From: Rhizobium sp. CCGE531
Lineage (GTDB): Bacteria > Pseudomonadota > Alphaproteobacteria > Rhizobiales > Rhizobiaceae
Reading direction: 5' to 3'
Assembly: GCF_003627795.1 (NCBI RefSeq)
Contig: NZ_CP032684.1
Location: forward strand, 3,325,001 to 3,389,000
DNA: 64,000 nt
The translations under genes were made by a program, and so were the position numbers. Shown in pieces: positions 9,199 through 18,141 of this stretch. Each line of letters begins with the position of its first letter. The stretch's first letter is position 1. A model generated the notes under the pieces. The model was not told where the DNA came from. It saw nothing but the letters and a program-made list of their open reading frames with translations, and did not search any database.

Positions 9199-10515
9199 TC
9201 AGAGCGCGCCGGCATCCTTCAGGACATCGGTTGCCTTCTGTGCAGCAGCATCGAGCGCTTCCTTGGAGCTCTTGTCGCCGAGGATGGCGGCCTGAAGCTC
9301 GGGATAGACGACGTTGGAAATTTCGATCCATTGCGGCGTGCGCGGAACCGGGAAGGCATATTTCATGGCTTCCTGGAAGGTGCTCAGCACTTCCTTCTTG
9401 TAAGGATCGGAAGCGGCCTGCTGGATATCCCAGTCCCAGACAGCCTTGCGGGTCGGCAGCGTGCCGTTGGCGGCTTCGAGCTTCTGCGAATCGTCGTTGG
9501 TCAGGAACCAGACGAGCGAAGCGGCGGCATCCTTGTGAGCGCAGGATTCTGTCACCGAGAAGCCGTGATGGCCGGACCAGCCGGTGTGCTTGCCCGACGA
9601 GCCGACGGGCTGCACGACGACGCCGACATTGCCCGCGACTTTCGACGACTTCGGGTCGTTGAAATAGGTCGCCCAGCCCGGCCAGTCGAGATCGAGCGCG
9701 ACCGAACCGGACGCAAAACCGGCGCCGAGATCGTCCCACAGATAGTTGGTCGTACCGACCGGAACGGCTTTCGCCTTGTACATGTTGACGAACCAGTCGA
9801 GCGCACGCACGCCGGCTTCGGAGTTGAAGGCAGGCTTGCCGTCCTTGCCGAGATATTCGCCGCCTTCCGCGACCAGCATCTCGTAGAAGCGGCCGTTGAT
9901 GGCCTCTTCCTTGCCGGGAAACTGCGTGCCGAAGAAGTTCGGCGGATTGGCAAAGAAGATCGCCTGGTCGGACACTTCCTTCCAGGTCTTCGGTGGCGCC
10001 AGATCATAGCCGTACTTCGCCTTGAAGGCCGTCTTCTTGGCGTCGTCCTTATAGAGGCTCTTCTGATAGTAGAGCGCCGAGACGTCGAACTGGGCGCGCG
10101 GCAGCATGATCAGGCGGCCGTCGATGGTCGAGGCCTGAACGGTCGAATCGACGAACTGGCCGATTTCTTCCTTGGGCAGAAGCTTCGAGAGATCGGTGTA
10201 AAGGTCGGGATACTGCGGCGCGAAGGACGAATGGTTCGAGCCGACGCACCAGGAGATGCTGCCCGATGCCATATCGGACTTGATTTCCTTGTCGAGCTCG
10301 AAGTGGTTCTTCTTGGAGAGAATGTTGACCTTGGCGCCCGTCTCCTTCTCCCACTCGGCGATGCGCGCATAAAGCGGCTCATATTGCTGACCGCCGATGA
10401 GCTTGGCATCGATCGTCACGCCCGAAAATTTGCCCGGCAGATCGGCGGCGAAGACCGAGGTACCCGCAAGCAATGCCATCATGCCGGCAGCGAGACCGGC
10501 CTTCCAATTCCTCAT
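9199..10515 (-). CDS. Periplasmic sugar-binding protein of ABC transporter
   Basis: 438 residues from ATG 10515 (GGGAGGAA upstream). Signal peptide MRNWKAGLAAGMMALLAGTSVFA with cleavage after AxA (about residue 23). Mature family 1 solute-binding protein: EKETGAKVNIL, a Trp/Tyr-rich sugar-contact segment LDLDWPGWATYF, GWSGHHGFSVTESCAHKDAA, and a helical end. First gene of the leftward operon and hence of the whole import and catabolic unit. Ligand unknown; the linked enzymes suggest a deoxy sugar or an oligomer of one. Confidence 0.9.
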   Translation of the reverse strand: MRNWKAGLAAGMMALLAGTSVFAADLPGKFSGVTIDAKLIGGQQYEPLYARIAEWEKETGAKVNILSKKNHFELDKEIKSDMASGSISWCVGSNHSSFAPQYPDLYTDLSKLLPKEEIGQFVDSTVQASTIDGRLIMLPRAQFDVSALYYQKSLYKDDAKKTAFKAKYGYDLAPPKTWKEVSDQAIFFANPPNFFGTQFPGKEEAINGRFYEMLVAEGGEYLGKDGKPAFNSEAGVRALDWFVNMYKAKAVPVGTTNYLWDDLGAGFASGSVALDLDWPGWATYFNDPKSSKVAGNVGVVVQPVGSSGKHTGWSGHHGFSVTESCAHKDAAASLVWFLTNDDSQKLEAANGTLPTRKAVWDWDIQQAASDPYKKEVLSTFQEAMKYAFPVPRTPQWIEISNVVYPELQAAILGDKSSKEALDAAAQKATDVLKDAGAL

Positions 10516-10576
10516 CGAAGTTCCTCCCAATAGACCGGACCCCTTGTCCGATTGTTCTCCCGACCCAAATATGGAT

Positions 10577-10608
10577 CAATGATTTATAAGTAAACATCTT
10601 ATTCATTG
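10577..10608. promoter_or_regulatory. Inverted repeat in the divergent sugar-operon promoter region
   Basis: CAATGA-TTT-ATAAG ... CTTAT-TCATTG forms a two-part inverted repeat in the AT-rich centre of the 181-bp divergent gap. It lies just inside TTGACG (minus strand, 10611-10616), the best -35 candidate for the leftward operon, so it is placed like an operator. Probable target of the IclR protein at 10697. Confidence 0.45.
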
Positions 10609-10645
10609 GCCGTCAAGCCGCGATCGCGCGCTTGTAAAATGCCTT

Positions 10646-10661
10646 CATTCATATATGAATG
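10646..10661. promoter_or_regulatory. 16-bp perfect palindrome upstream of the IclR gene
   Basis: CATTCATATATGAATG, 36 bp before the IclR start codon. A perfect palindrome of this size and position suits autoregulation by the dimeric regulator; it shares the ATTCAT half with the repeat at 10577-10608. Confidence 0.5.
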
Positions 10662-10696
10662 ATGAATCATGTTTCGTCGCATGGGGGGATTTGTTG

Positions 10697-11491
10697 ATGA
10701 GTGTAGAAGACGATAGTGATCGCTATCGCGCGCCGGCCTTGGACAAGGGGCTCGATATTCTGGAATTGCTGGCAAGGATCGATGGTGGCCTGACGCAGGC
10801 GGAAATCGCCAAGGCGCTCAACAAGAGCCCCAACGAATTCTATCGCATGCTCGATCGCCTTGTGCGGCGTGGCTATGTGCAGCGGCAGGATGGCGATCGC
10901 TTCTATCTGACATTGAAGCTCTTCGGCCTGGCGCATTATCATGCGCCGGTGCGCCGCCTCGTTTCCTTCGCAACGCCGCTGATGCGTGAATTCTCCAATC
11001 GTGCCGAGCAGGCCTGCCATCTGGCGATCTACGACCGCGGCTCGGTGGTCGTCATCGCCCAGCAGGATTCGCCAACCTATTGGGGCATCTCCATCCGCGT
11101 CGGCGCGCAGATCAATCTCTACAATACCGGCTCCGGGCATATTCTCCTGGCGTTCCGGGATGAAAAGCAGCGCCGGATGATGATCAACGAGCAGAGGCGC
11201 CAGCAGGATCAGGAGGCCGAAGAACCGCCTGCGGATCTGGAGGAGAAGCTGCGGGCAATCCGCGAAAAGGGCTTCGAAACCATGGACAGCCTGCAGACGA
11301 GTGGCGTGCGCAATATATCGGCGCCGGTTCTGGCCATGGACGGCAATGGGCTTGCCGCTCTCACCTGCCCCTATATCGAGCCGGTCAACTCCAAGGCGCC
11401 GAGTTACGATCAAGTCATCGAATATGTGCGGGAAGCGGCAAAGGAGATCTCCGAAACCGTGGCCGGCACGGTCGACAACGCCGAGCTATAA
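10697..11491 (+). CDS. IclR-family transcriptional regulator of the sugar cluster
   Basis: 264 residues from ATG 10697, which has GGGGGGAT six bases upstream; the ORF is open from 10655 without a good site. N-terminal winged helix-turn-helix (about 15-75, with LTQAEIAKALNKSPNEFYRMLDRLVRRGYV) and a C-terminal GAF-like effector domain (about 90-250). Divergent from the transport operon and just upstream of the lactonase, MaoC and CoA-transferase genes, so it very probably controls both arms of the cluster in response to a pathway sugar acid. Confidence 0.85.
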   Translation: MSVEDDSDRYRAPALDKGLDILELLARIDGGLTQAEIAKALNKSPNEFYRMLDRLVRRGYVQRQDGDRFYLTLKLFGLAHYHAPVRRLVSFATPLMREFSNRAEQACHLAIYDRGSVVVIAQQDSPTYWGISIRVGAQINLYNTGSGHILLAFRDEKQRRMMINEQRRQQDQEAEEPPADLEEKLRAIREKGFETMDSLQTSGVRNISAPVLAMDGNGLAALTCPYIEPVNSKAPSYDQVIEYVREAAKEISETVAGTVDNAEL

Positions 11492-11556
11492 TTTTTATTT
11501 GAATAAACTATTCTTATGTGAGTATATACTGAGCAAGCGGTATGGGAGGGAATACC

Positions 11557-12393
11557 ATGCTTTTCGACAGTCATTTGCACATCGTGGATCGGAAAAAGCT
11601 CGCTTATCCCTGGCTGGCCGGGGCGGGTGCGCTCAATCGCGACAGCCTCTACGAGGACTATGCGCGCGAGGCCAAGCGCCTCGGGATCACCGATACGCTT
11701 CACATGGAAGTCGATGTCTCCGAAGAGGATATCGAGCGGGAAACCGATTACGTCAAAGGTCTGAGCCGTGAGCCCGGCAGCCTGCTGCGCGGCGCCATCG
11801 CCGCCTGCCGCCCCGAAAGCGCTGACTTTCCCGCCTATCTCGAACGCGCGCTCGCCGATCCTTTCGTCAAAGGTTTCCGCCGTGTGCTGCATGTGGTGCC
11901 TGATAATGTCTCCGAGGGCGCCCTCTTCCGCGAGAACCTGAAGCGGCTCAGCGGCACGCGGCTCACCTTCGATCTTTGCGTGCTGCCGCATCAGATTTCG
12001 AAGGCGATCGCGCTGATCGACCTCAACCCGAACGTCCGGTTCATACTCGACCATTGCGGCGTGCCCGCGGTGAAGGATGGATTGAGCGAAAGCTGGTCGG
12101 CCGGGATTACCGAAGTCGCGAAGCGGCCGAATGTCACCGTGAAGATATCAGGCGTTGTCGCCTATGCCGATCCCGATAATTGGTCGCCGGAAACCCTGCG
12201 TCCTTTCGTCGAACATTGCATCGCAAGCTTCGGTTGGGATCGTGTCATCTGGGGCAGCGACTGGCCGGTCTGCACGCTCGGCGGCAACCTCTCCACCTGG
12301 GTCGCCGCCACCCACGCGCTGATGCAGGGCGTAAGCACAGACGAACGCAACGGCCTCTACCAGCTCAATGCAAAGCGCCTCTGGTCTCTCTGA
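11557..12393 (+). CDS. Amidohydrolase, sugar-lactonase type (COG3618-like)
   Basis: 278 residues from ATG 11557 behind GGGAGGG. TIM-barrel metal-dependent hydrolase: DSHLHIVD at residues 4-11 gives the HxH metal site, FILDHCGVP (about 164-172) the barrel His, VKISGVV (about 194-200), and WGSDWPVC (about 230-237) the catalytic Asp. This set is typical of the L-fuconolactonase/4-sulfomuconolactonase group. With the Gfo/Idh dehydrogenase and the enolase-superfamily dehydratase it gives the expected lactone-to-aldonate step. Confidence 0.8.
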   Translation: MLFDSHLHIVDRKKLAYPWLAGAGALNRDSLYEDYAREAKRLGITDTLHMEVDVSEEDIERETDYVKGLSREPGSLLRGAIAACRPESADFPAYLERALADPFVKGFRRVLHVVPDNVSEGALFRENLKRLSGTRLTFDLCVLPHQISKAIALIDLNPNVRFILDHCGVPAVKDGLSESWSAGITEVAKRPNVTVKISGVVAYADPDNWSPETLRPFVEHCIASFGWDRVIWGSDWPVCTLGGNLSTWVAATHALMQGVSTDERNGLYQLNAKRLWSL

Positions 12394-12422
12394 GGCCGGA
12401 GGTTCCATCGAAAGACAATGCC

Positions 12423-12968
12423 ATGACCGCCACTGTCGGCGTATCCAGCACCCATCCGAAAACCATGCCGGCCGATCACGCTGAAATTCCCGTCTGGAAT
12501 GCGGAAAACTGGTTCTACGAGGATTTCGAGGTCGGCCACAAGATCCGCTCGCTGCGCCGCACGATCTCCGAAGGCGAGTCCCAGCAGTTCAACGCGCTGG
12601 TGCTCGACATGCATCCTTACGTCAGCGACCAGATCTTCGCCGAAACAGAGGGCCTGTTCGGCAAGCGGCTTGTCGCCGGCGCCTTCGTCTTTTCCGCCGG
12701 TCTCGGGCTCGTCGCCACCAACTGCGTCAACGCCTTTTCCTATGGCTACGACAGACTGCGCTTCATCAAGCCCACCTTCATCGGCGAGACGATTTACACC
12801 ATCCGCACCAACCTGGATAAGCAGCCGAAATATGCCGAGCTTGGCCTGATCCGCTCTTCCTACGAAGTCTTCAAGGGCGAAGGCGAACTGGTGCTCTATT
12901 GCGAGCATATCCAAACGGTGCGCTACAAGAACGGCCGGCCGGCGGACGCGCCGCCGCTGAAAGCCTGA
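12423..12968 (+). CDS. MaoC-like (hot-dog fold) dehydratase, second copy
   Basis: 181 residues from ATG 12423. After about 30 variable residues comes the MaoC fold: [23 protein letters not shown], then a domain with [16 protein letters not shown] and [21 protein letters not shown]. The last segment is nearly the same as in the protein at 2964-3425, so the two are paralogues that may form a heteromer or act on successive intermediates. The usual His of the HxTxD region is not obvious here ([17 protein letters not shown]), so its activity may differ. Stop is 1 bp from the CoA-transferase start. Confidence 0.75.
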   Translation: MTATVGVSSTHPKTMPADHAEIPVWNAENWFYEDFEVGHKIRSLRRTISEGESQQFNALVLDMHPYVSDQIFAETEGLFGKRLVAGAFVFSAGLGLVATNCVNAFSYGYDRLRFIKPTFIGETIYTIRTNLDKQPKYAELGLIRSSYEVFKGEGELVLYCEHIQTVRYKNGRPADAPPLKA

Positions 12969-12969
12969 C

Positions 12970-14127
12970 ATGGACAACGACCACGAAGAAGGCCTGCTAT
13001 CCGGCATTATCGTGCTGGATATGAGCCAGTTTCTTGCCGGCCCGATGGCCGCTTTGCGGCTCGGCGATCTCGGCGCCCGCATCATCAAGATCGAGCGGCC
13101 CGATGGCGGCGATCTCTGCCGCCGGCTCTATCTCAGCGACACCGAGATCGGCGGCGATTCCACGCTGTTTCATGCCATCAACCGCGGCAAGGAGAGCTTT
13201 GCCGTCAACATGAAGGACAAAGACGACCTTCAGGAACTGCGTGCGCTGATCGCCAAGGCCGACGTCGTGATCCAGAACTTCCGCCCCGGCGTCATAGAAA
13301 GGCTTGGTCTCGACTATGCCTCCGTTGCCGCGATCAATCCCCGCATCGTCTATGGCAGCATCACCGGATACGGCCCCGACAATGAATGGCGCCACTTGCC
13401 CGGACAGGATCTGCTGGCCCAGGCGCGCTCCGGCGCCATGTGGCTGAACGGCGAGGCCGATGACGGGCCTGTGCCTTTCGGGCTCGCCGTCGCCGACATA
13501 CTGGCCGGCAACCTCCTCGTTCAGGCAATCCTTGCCGGCCTCGTGCGGCGCGGCGTGACCGGACGTGGCGTGCATGTGGAAACGAGCCTGCTGGAAGCGA
13601 TGGTCGATTTCCAGTTCGAAGTGCTGACCACCCATCTGAACGACGGCGGTCGCCTGCCCAAGAAATCCGCCGTGCGCAATGCCCACGCCTATCTCGCTGC
13701 CCCCTACGGCGTCTATCGCTGCGCCGATGGCTGGCTGGCGCTGGCGATGATGCCGCTGGCGAAGCTCGCACCACTGCTCGATCTGCCCGCGCTTGCCGAC
13801 TACACGCCTGATGATGCCTTTCTGTTTCGCGACGAGATCAAGAGCGGGATCGCGAGCCGCCTGCAGGAAAAGACGGCTCAGCAATGGCTCGCCATCCTGG
13901 AGCTGGCCGATATCTGGGCGGCGGAAGTGCTGGATTGGCCGAAGCTGCTGCAAAGCGCCGCCTTTCGCCAGCTCGACATGCTGCAGACGGTGACACGTGA
14001 CGACGGCACCTCCGTGCGCACGACGGCAAGCCCGATCCGGGTCAATGGCGTCCGAGCCAAGAATGGGTTAGCGGCGCCGACGATCGGTGGTCAGTCGGAT
14101 AAGGTCAGGGCGGAGTTTATTCTGTAA
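12970..14127 (+). CDS. CaiB/BaiF family (class III) CoA-transferase
   Basis: 385 residues. Typical features: LSGIIVLDMSQFLAGPMAALRLGDLGARIIKIERPDGGD at the N-terminus, NRGKESFAVNMK, the catalytic-Asp loop near GQDLLAQARSGAMWLNGE (about 139-156; QDLL holds the candidate Asp), and GVHVETSLLEAMVDF later. Class III transferases move CoA between carboxylic acids. Starting 1 bp after the MaoC gene in the IclR operon, it suggests that a late intermediate of the sugar-acid pathway is activated as a CoA thioester. Function is by family; the acid is unknown. A decarboxylase or racemase role is possible for distant members. Confidence 0.85.
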   Translation: MDNDHEEGLLSGIIVLDMSQFLAGPMAALRLGDLGARIIKIERPDGGDLCRRLYLSDTEIGGDSTLFHAINRGKESFAVNMKDKDDLQELRALIAKADVVIQNFRPGVIERLGLDYASVAAINPRIVYGSITGYGPDNEWRHLPGQDLLAQARSGAMWLNGEADDGPVPFGLAVADILAGNLLVQAILAGLVRRGVTGRGVHVETSLLEAMVDFQFEVLTTHLNDGGRLPKKSAVRNAHAYLAAPYGVYRCADGWLALAMMPLAKLAPLLDLPALADYTPDDAFLFRDEIKSGIASRLQEKTAQQWLAILELADIWAAEVLDWPKLLQSAAFRQLDMLQTVTRDDGTSVRTTASPIRVNGVRAKNGLAAPTIGGQSDKVRAEFIL

Positions 14128-14161
14128 GATTTTCCCCAAGCCTGCCATCTACCGAGCCCGA

Positions 14162-14357
14162 GATACCCCCCTCTGTCACTGTCGTGACATCTCCCCCACA
14201 AGGGGGGAGATTGGTAACTCGCGGCACCCATTCGCCTCAAACGAACATCCAATCTGTTGAAATTGCAGTTTGTCTGTTTGAAGGGAGCGAGCGTCAAACT
14301 CCCAACGATCTCCCCCTTGTGGGGGAGATGTCACGACAGTGACAGAGGGGGGTATCG
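14162..14357. repeat. Pair of inverted 50-bp REP-like repeats between convergent genes
   Basis: The segment starting GATACCCCCCTCTGTCACTG at 14162 and running to 14212 recurs in inverted orientation at 14308-14357, nearly base for base. Each arm contains its own CTCCCCC-ACAA-GGGGGAG hairpin. The 339-bp gap between the CoA-transferase and transaldolase genes holds only this, the transaldolase terminator and a further CTCTCC/GGAGAG palindrome near 14440. Confidence 0.8.
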
Positions 14358-14384
14358 CGGGTGCGGCAGGTTCGCCCTATCGTT

Positions 14385-14419
14385 TAAAATATAAAAGAGG
14401 CACCGCATCGCTGCGGCAC
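14385..14419 (-). terminator. Rho-independent terminator of transaldolase gene
   Basis: On the minus strand GTGCCGCA-GCGA-TGCGGTGC (an 8-bp stem with two G-U pairs) is followed by CTCTTTTATATTTT, about 50 bases after the stop codon. Confidence 0.75.
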
Positions 14420-14466
14420 CCCCCTCAACTCGAATGCTCCTCTCCGGGGAGAGAAGCAACCTCGCC

Positions 14467-15432
14467 TTAAGCGGCAGCGAGCTGCAGTTCCTTGCTGACC
14501 ATGGTGCGCAGTGCGATCAGGTCCTTTGCGAAGGCGCGGATGCCTTCGGAGAGCTTTTCGGTCGCCATTGCGTCTTCGTTCATCATCCAGCGGAACGTCT
14601 TTTCGTCGACGGCGATCTTGCCGGCGGGGCCCTTGTTCTCCGGCGAGAGCTTGCGCTCCAGCTTGCCTTCGTCCTTGGAAAGCTCGTCGAGCAGGTTCGG
14701 GCTGATCGTCAGGCGGTCGCAACCGGCCAGCGCTTCGATTTCGCCGACGTTGCGGAAGGAGGCGCCCATGACGATCGTCTTGATGTCGTTGGCCTTGTAG
14801 TAGTGGTAGATGTCGCGAACCGAGACGACGCCCGGATCTTCCTCGGCCGTGTAGTCCTTGCCGGTCGACTTCTTGTACCAGTCGAGGATGCGGCCGACGA
14901 AGGGCGAGATCAGGAATGCCTTGGCGTCGGCGCAGGCGATGGCCTGGGCCTTGCTGAAGAGCAGCGTCAGATTGCAGTCGATGCCTTCCTTCTGCAGCAC
15001 TTCGGCGGCACGGATGCCTTCCCACGTGGAAGCAAGCTTGATCAGGATGCGGTCGCGCTCGATGCCGCGCTCCTTGTAGGAAGCGATGATCGCGCGGGCC
15101 TTAGCCAGCGACGCTTCGGTATTGAAGGACAGATCGGCGTCGACTTCGGTCGAAACACGGCCCGGGACGAGGCCGGAGAGCGCGGCACCGACGGAAATCG
15201 CCAGACGGTCGGCAACGGCGGCGGCGACGGCTTCCGGCGCTCCGCCCTGCTTCTTGCCCCAGGAAACGGCTTCCTTGATCGCATCGGCGAACATCGGCGT
15301 GCCGAGCGCCTTCAGCACGATGGTCGGGTTGGTGGTGCAATCCACCGGCTTCAGGCGAGCGACTGCCTCGATATCGCCGGTATCGGCCACGACCGTCGTC
15401 ATGGCGCGGAGTTGATCAAGCTTGGAAGTCAT
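14467..15432 (-). CDS. tal: Transaldolase
   Basis: 321 residues, the normal length of the TalB type. [14 protein letters not shown] (about 29-42) carries the conserved Asp and the substrate loop, [12 protein letters not shown] (about 127-138) contains the Schiff-base lysine, and CNLTLLFS (about 150-157) follows as in E. coli TalB. It transfers dihydroxyacetone units between sugar phosphates in the cytoplasmic pentose-phosphate pathway. Monocistronic: REP-like repeats follow it and a 460-bp leader precedes it. Confidence 0.95.
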   Translation of the reverse strand: MTSKLDQLRAMTTVVADTGDIEAVARLKPVDCTTNPTIVLKALGTPMFADAIKEAVSWGKKQGGAPEAVAAAVADRLAISVGAALSGLVPGRVSTEVDADLSFNTEASLAKARAIIASYKERGIERDRILIKLASTWEGIRAAEVLQKEGIDCNLTLLFSKAQAIACADAKAFLISPFVGRILDWYKKSTGKDYTAEEDPGVVSVRDIYHYYKANDIKTIVMGASFRNVGEIEALAGCDRLTISPNLLDELSKDEGKLERKLSPENKGPAGKIAVDEKTFRWMMNEDAMATEKLSEGIRAFAKDLIALRTMVSKELQLAAA

Positions 15433-15891
15433 AACAGGTATCCTTGTTGAATGAGGCCCATTTGGATGGGAGATATCCGGCAGCAGATCCGGTCTTTTCG
15501 TCGGACGGACTTGAAGGCGTCAGGGATGCAGCCTTCCTTCTCCTATGTTTCTGTAACGGGATAAAAAGCGCGAAAGTTCCATTTCCGGTGAACGGCCGAA
15601 CGATGAGGAGACAACCTTCCGAAAACAGGCTTTTCGCCGGCACCGGGCGCCCTATATGGCTCCCTGTCCGGTCTGGCACTTGCTCGGAGCAGCACTCGCA
15701 CATTGTCCTCCTCGATTGGACAAGACCGAATTCCTCATCGCCGACTATCAGCAATCTCGCACGGAAAAGTCAAGGACATTTGTGCAATTCGATTGACATA
15801 AGTTTCATGTCATAGAATATCGGCAGCAGAAGAGCCGATCTCGCCTGCTCCTGTCATCCGCCATAACAATAATTCGCATCCTGAGCGGATC
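15433..15891. other. Intergenic region with possible operator
   Basis: A 459-bp gap between the divergent transaldolase and SorC-regulator genes with no convincing ORF. It contains TTGACA at 15793-15798 overlapping the inverted repeat TGACAT-AAGTTTC-ATGTCA (15794-15812), well placed for the regulator promoter, with TAGAAT downstream but at a short 14-base spacing. The remaining 350 bp should hold the transaldolase leader; nothing specific was recognised. Confidence 0.4.
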
Positions 15892-16923
15892 ATGACGTTA
15901 AACGGCGCATGCGACAATCCCGCCGGAGGACCTGTGGCCAAACTGAGACGCGGAACCCATACCGCCTATTCGGAGACCTCGTCCCTGAGGCTTCGCGCCG
16001 CATGGCTCTATTACAATCAGGGCCTGACGCAGAAGGACGTTGCCGAACAGCTCGGCATCAGCCGCACCACCGTCATCCGTTTGCTGGACGAGGCGATGCG
16101 CCGCGCCGAAGTGCAGATCTGGATCACGGAAGGCATCGATGACTGCGTCGAGCTGGCGATCAAGCTCGAGCGCATCTACGGGCTCGACGAAGCGATCGTG
16201 GTTCCCGAGCCTGCCGGCGGCAATGTGAGCGCCCAGGCAAAGAGCGTCGGCCTGGCGCTCGGCCAGTTCCTGACGGAGGCCATTCCCGACAATTATACGA
16301 TCGGCGTCGGCTGGGGCCGAACGATGACGGCCTCGCTCGCAAGCTTCCGCCCTCCTCGCCGCGACAACTGCAAGGTGGTCTCCCTGCTCGGCGGCATCGT
16401 CGCCGTGCACCAGACCAATCCGATCGACTATACGTGGCGCCTGGCGAGCCAGCTCGGCGCGGAATGCTACATGTTCCTGGCGCCGCTTCTTGTCGACTCC
16501 GTCGAGACCAAGCGCAACCTCATCGAAAAATGCGGCCTCGAAGCAATCTACAGGCTGGCGGAGAACCTCGACCTCGCCATTGTCAGCTGCGGCGACATCG
16601 GCCCGCAATCGACTTCGCTGTCGGAAGGCTTCATTTCGAAGCGCGAGCTGGAAGAGCTGATCGAGGCCGGCTGTGTCTGCGACACGATGTTCAATTTCCT
16701 CGACGCCGAGGGCAATTCCGTCGATCACCCTATCAACAAGCGCGTCATGTCCGTCGATCTCGATACGCTGAAAAAGGCAAAGCACATCGTGATCTCCTCC
16801 GGCGGCGCCCATCGCGCCCAGGCGATCAGCGCCACCATCAAGCGCATCGGCTGCAACACGCTGATCACGGATGAAAGTGCTGCCAAGGCACTGCTGCAGA
16901 TGGCTATGGCGAAGGCGGCTTGA
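15892..16923 (+). CDS. SorC/DeoR-type sugar-binding transcriptional regulator
   Basis: 343 residues. N-terminal helix-turn-helix LRAAWLYYNQGLTQKDVAEQLGISRTTVIRLLDEAM (about 34-69), then the sugar-phosphate-binding SorC domain with VGWGRTMTASL (about 142-152), VVSLLGGI and, near the end, VISSGGAHRAQAISATI. A GTG start at 15934 behind GGAGGA would remove 14 poorly conserved residues and is a serious alternative. Its target is not evident: the divergent transaldolase is one candidate, an unlinked sugar operon another. Confidence 0.85.
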   Translation: MTLNGACDNPAGGPVAKLRRGTHTAYSETSSLRLRAAWLYYNQGLTQKDVAEQLGISRTTVIRLLDEAMRRAEVQIWITEGIDDCVELAIKLERIYGLDEAIVVPEPAGGNVSAQAKSVGLALGQFLTEAIPDNYTIGVGWGRTMTASLASFRPPRRDNCKVVSLLGGIVAVHQTNPIDYTWRLASQLGAECYMFLAPLLVDSVETKRNLIEKCGLEAIYRLAENLDLAIVSCGDIGPQSTSLSEGFISKRELEELIEAGCVCDTMFNFLDAEGNSVDHPINKRVMSVDLDTLKKAKHIVISSGGAHRAQAISATIKRIGCNTLITDESAAKALLQMAMAKAA

Positions 16924-16952
16924 AATATGGACCTGCCGGTCTGACCGAGGGG

Positions 16953-17104
16953 CCGCCTCGTGGTTCGAGGCCCTGCCGCCTACGCTGCGGCTTCGACGTC
17001 AGGGCACCTCACCATGAGGCGGAGAGAGTTGTCGGCCAGGCGCAAATGATCAGACCTCATGGTGAGGCGCGGAGGTCCGCAGGACTGAAGCCTCGAACCA
17101 CGAG
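16953..17104. repeat. Rhizobial intergenic repeat with inverted ends
   Basis: Ends are inverted copies: CCTCGTGGTTCGAGGC at the left and GCCTCGAACCACGAGG at the right. Inside is a second inverted pair, CCTCACCATGAGGC / CCTCATGGTGAGG. No coding capacity. It lies between the convergent SorC regulator and alkyltransferase genes. Confidence 0.8.
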
Positions 17105-17156
17105 GGCGGGTGATTAGCGGAGTAGCTTTTCAAGCGTGCGCAAACCGCGCAAACCC

Positions 17157-18029
17157 TCAAGCATCCCCCGCTTCCCATCCCAATATCGCGCGCTTGCGCG
17201 TCAGCCCCCAGTGATAACCCGTGAGCTGGCCGTTCTTGCCGAGCGCGCGATGGCACGGCACGACGAAGGAGATCGGGTTGCGGCCGACGGCCGCGCCGAC
17301 GGCTCGCATCGCCGTCGGCTGGCCGATATCCCTGGCGATGTCGGAATAGGTCACGGCGCGGCCCATCGGGATCTTCAACAGGCTCTCCCAGACGCGAAGC
17401 TGGAAATCCGAGCCGATCAGCACGACCCGCAGCGGCTCGTCGCTCGACCAGTTCGAGCGCTCGAAGATGCGGGCCGCATAGGGTGCGGTCGCATGCGGAT
17501 CCTCGATGAACTCAGCATTCGGCCAGCGGCAGGTCATGTCTGCCAGGCACGCCTTTTCATTGCCGGAATCGCTGAAGGCGAGGCCGGCAAGGCCGCGATC
17601 CGTGACCATGATCAGGGCGAGGCCGAAGGGGGAGATGTGAAACGCATAACGCATCACCAGGCCGCTGCCCCTGGCCTTCCATTCGCCCGGAGACATAGCC
17701 TCATGCGTGACGAAAAGATCGTGCAGACGGCTGGGGCCGGACAAGCCGACCTCGAAGGAGGTCTCCAGGAGCGGCAGATCCTCCTTGCGCAGAAGCCGCT
17801 TGGCGTGATCCAGCGTGACGGCCTGAAGGAATGCCTTGGGCGACAGCCCGGCCCAGCGCGTGAACGTCTTCTGCAATTGGGTCGGCGACTGGCCGAGCCG
17901 TTCGGCCAGCATCTCCAGCGACGGCTGGTCGCGATATTCCTCGGTGATGAGCTCGATGACCTCCCGCACGGTCTCGTAGTCCTGACCTTCCGGGGTGATG
18001 TCTTTCTTCAGCTGTGCAATCGCATTCAT
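17157..18029 (-). CDS. AraC-type regulator fused to O6-methylguanine-DNA methyltransferase (Ada-like)
   Basis: 290 residues from ATG 18029, preceded by AAGGAGAAA. Residues about 15-115 are an AraC-type double helix-turn-helix (SLEMLAERLGQSPTQLQKTFTRWAGLSPKAFLQAVTLDHAKRLL). The C-terminal half is the alkyltransferase, with the acceptor motif VVPCHRAL near residue 255 and the helix-turn-helix RAVTYSDIARDIGQPTAMRAVGAAVGRNP before it. The methyl-phosphotriester N-domain of E. coli Ada is absent, so this is the short Ada type common in alphaproteobacteria. It repairs O6-alkylguanine and may regulate genes. The endonuclease III gene lies nearby. Confidence 0.85.
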   Translation of the reverse strand: MNAIAQLKKDITPEGQDYETVREVIELITEEYRDQPSLEMLAERLGQSPTQLQKTFTRWAGLSPKAFLQAVTLDHAKRLLRKEDLPLLETSFEVGLSGPSRLHDLFVTHEAMSPGEWKARGSGLVMRYAFHISPFGLALIMVTDRGLAGLAFSDSGNEKACLADMTCRWPNAEFIEDPHATAPYAARIFERSNWSSDEPLRVVLIGSDFQLRVWESLLKIPMGRAVTYSDIARDIGQPTAMRAVGAAVGRNPISFVVPCHRALGKNGQLTGYHWGLTRKRAILGWEAGDA

Positions 18030-18141
18030 GATCTTTCTCCTTGGAAAGGAGAAAACCATGGCAAGAGGGCTAAAACCACCCGTTTCTTGCGCAAATGGCC
18101 TCTCTGCGAAAATGTGATACGGCGGATATCGAACTATCAAT

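Noticed and set aside
8959..10533. A 524-codon plus-strand frame opposite the binding-protein gene
   Set aside because: Antisense shadow of a clear secreted binding protein in GC-rich DNA; its composition is Arg/Gly/Ala-rich and no family is recognisable.
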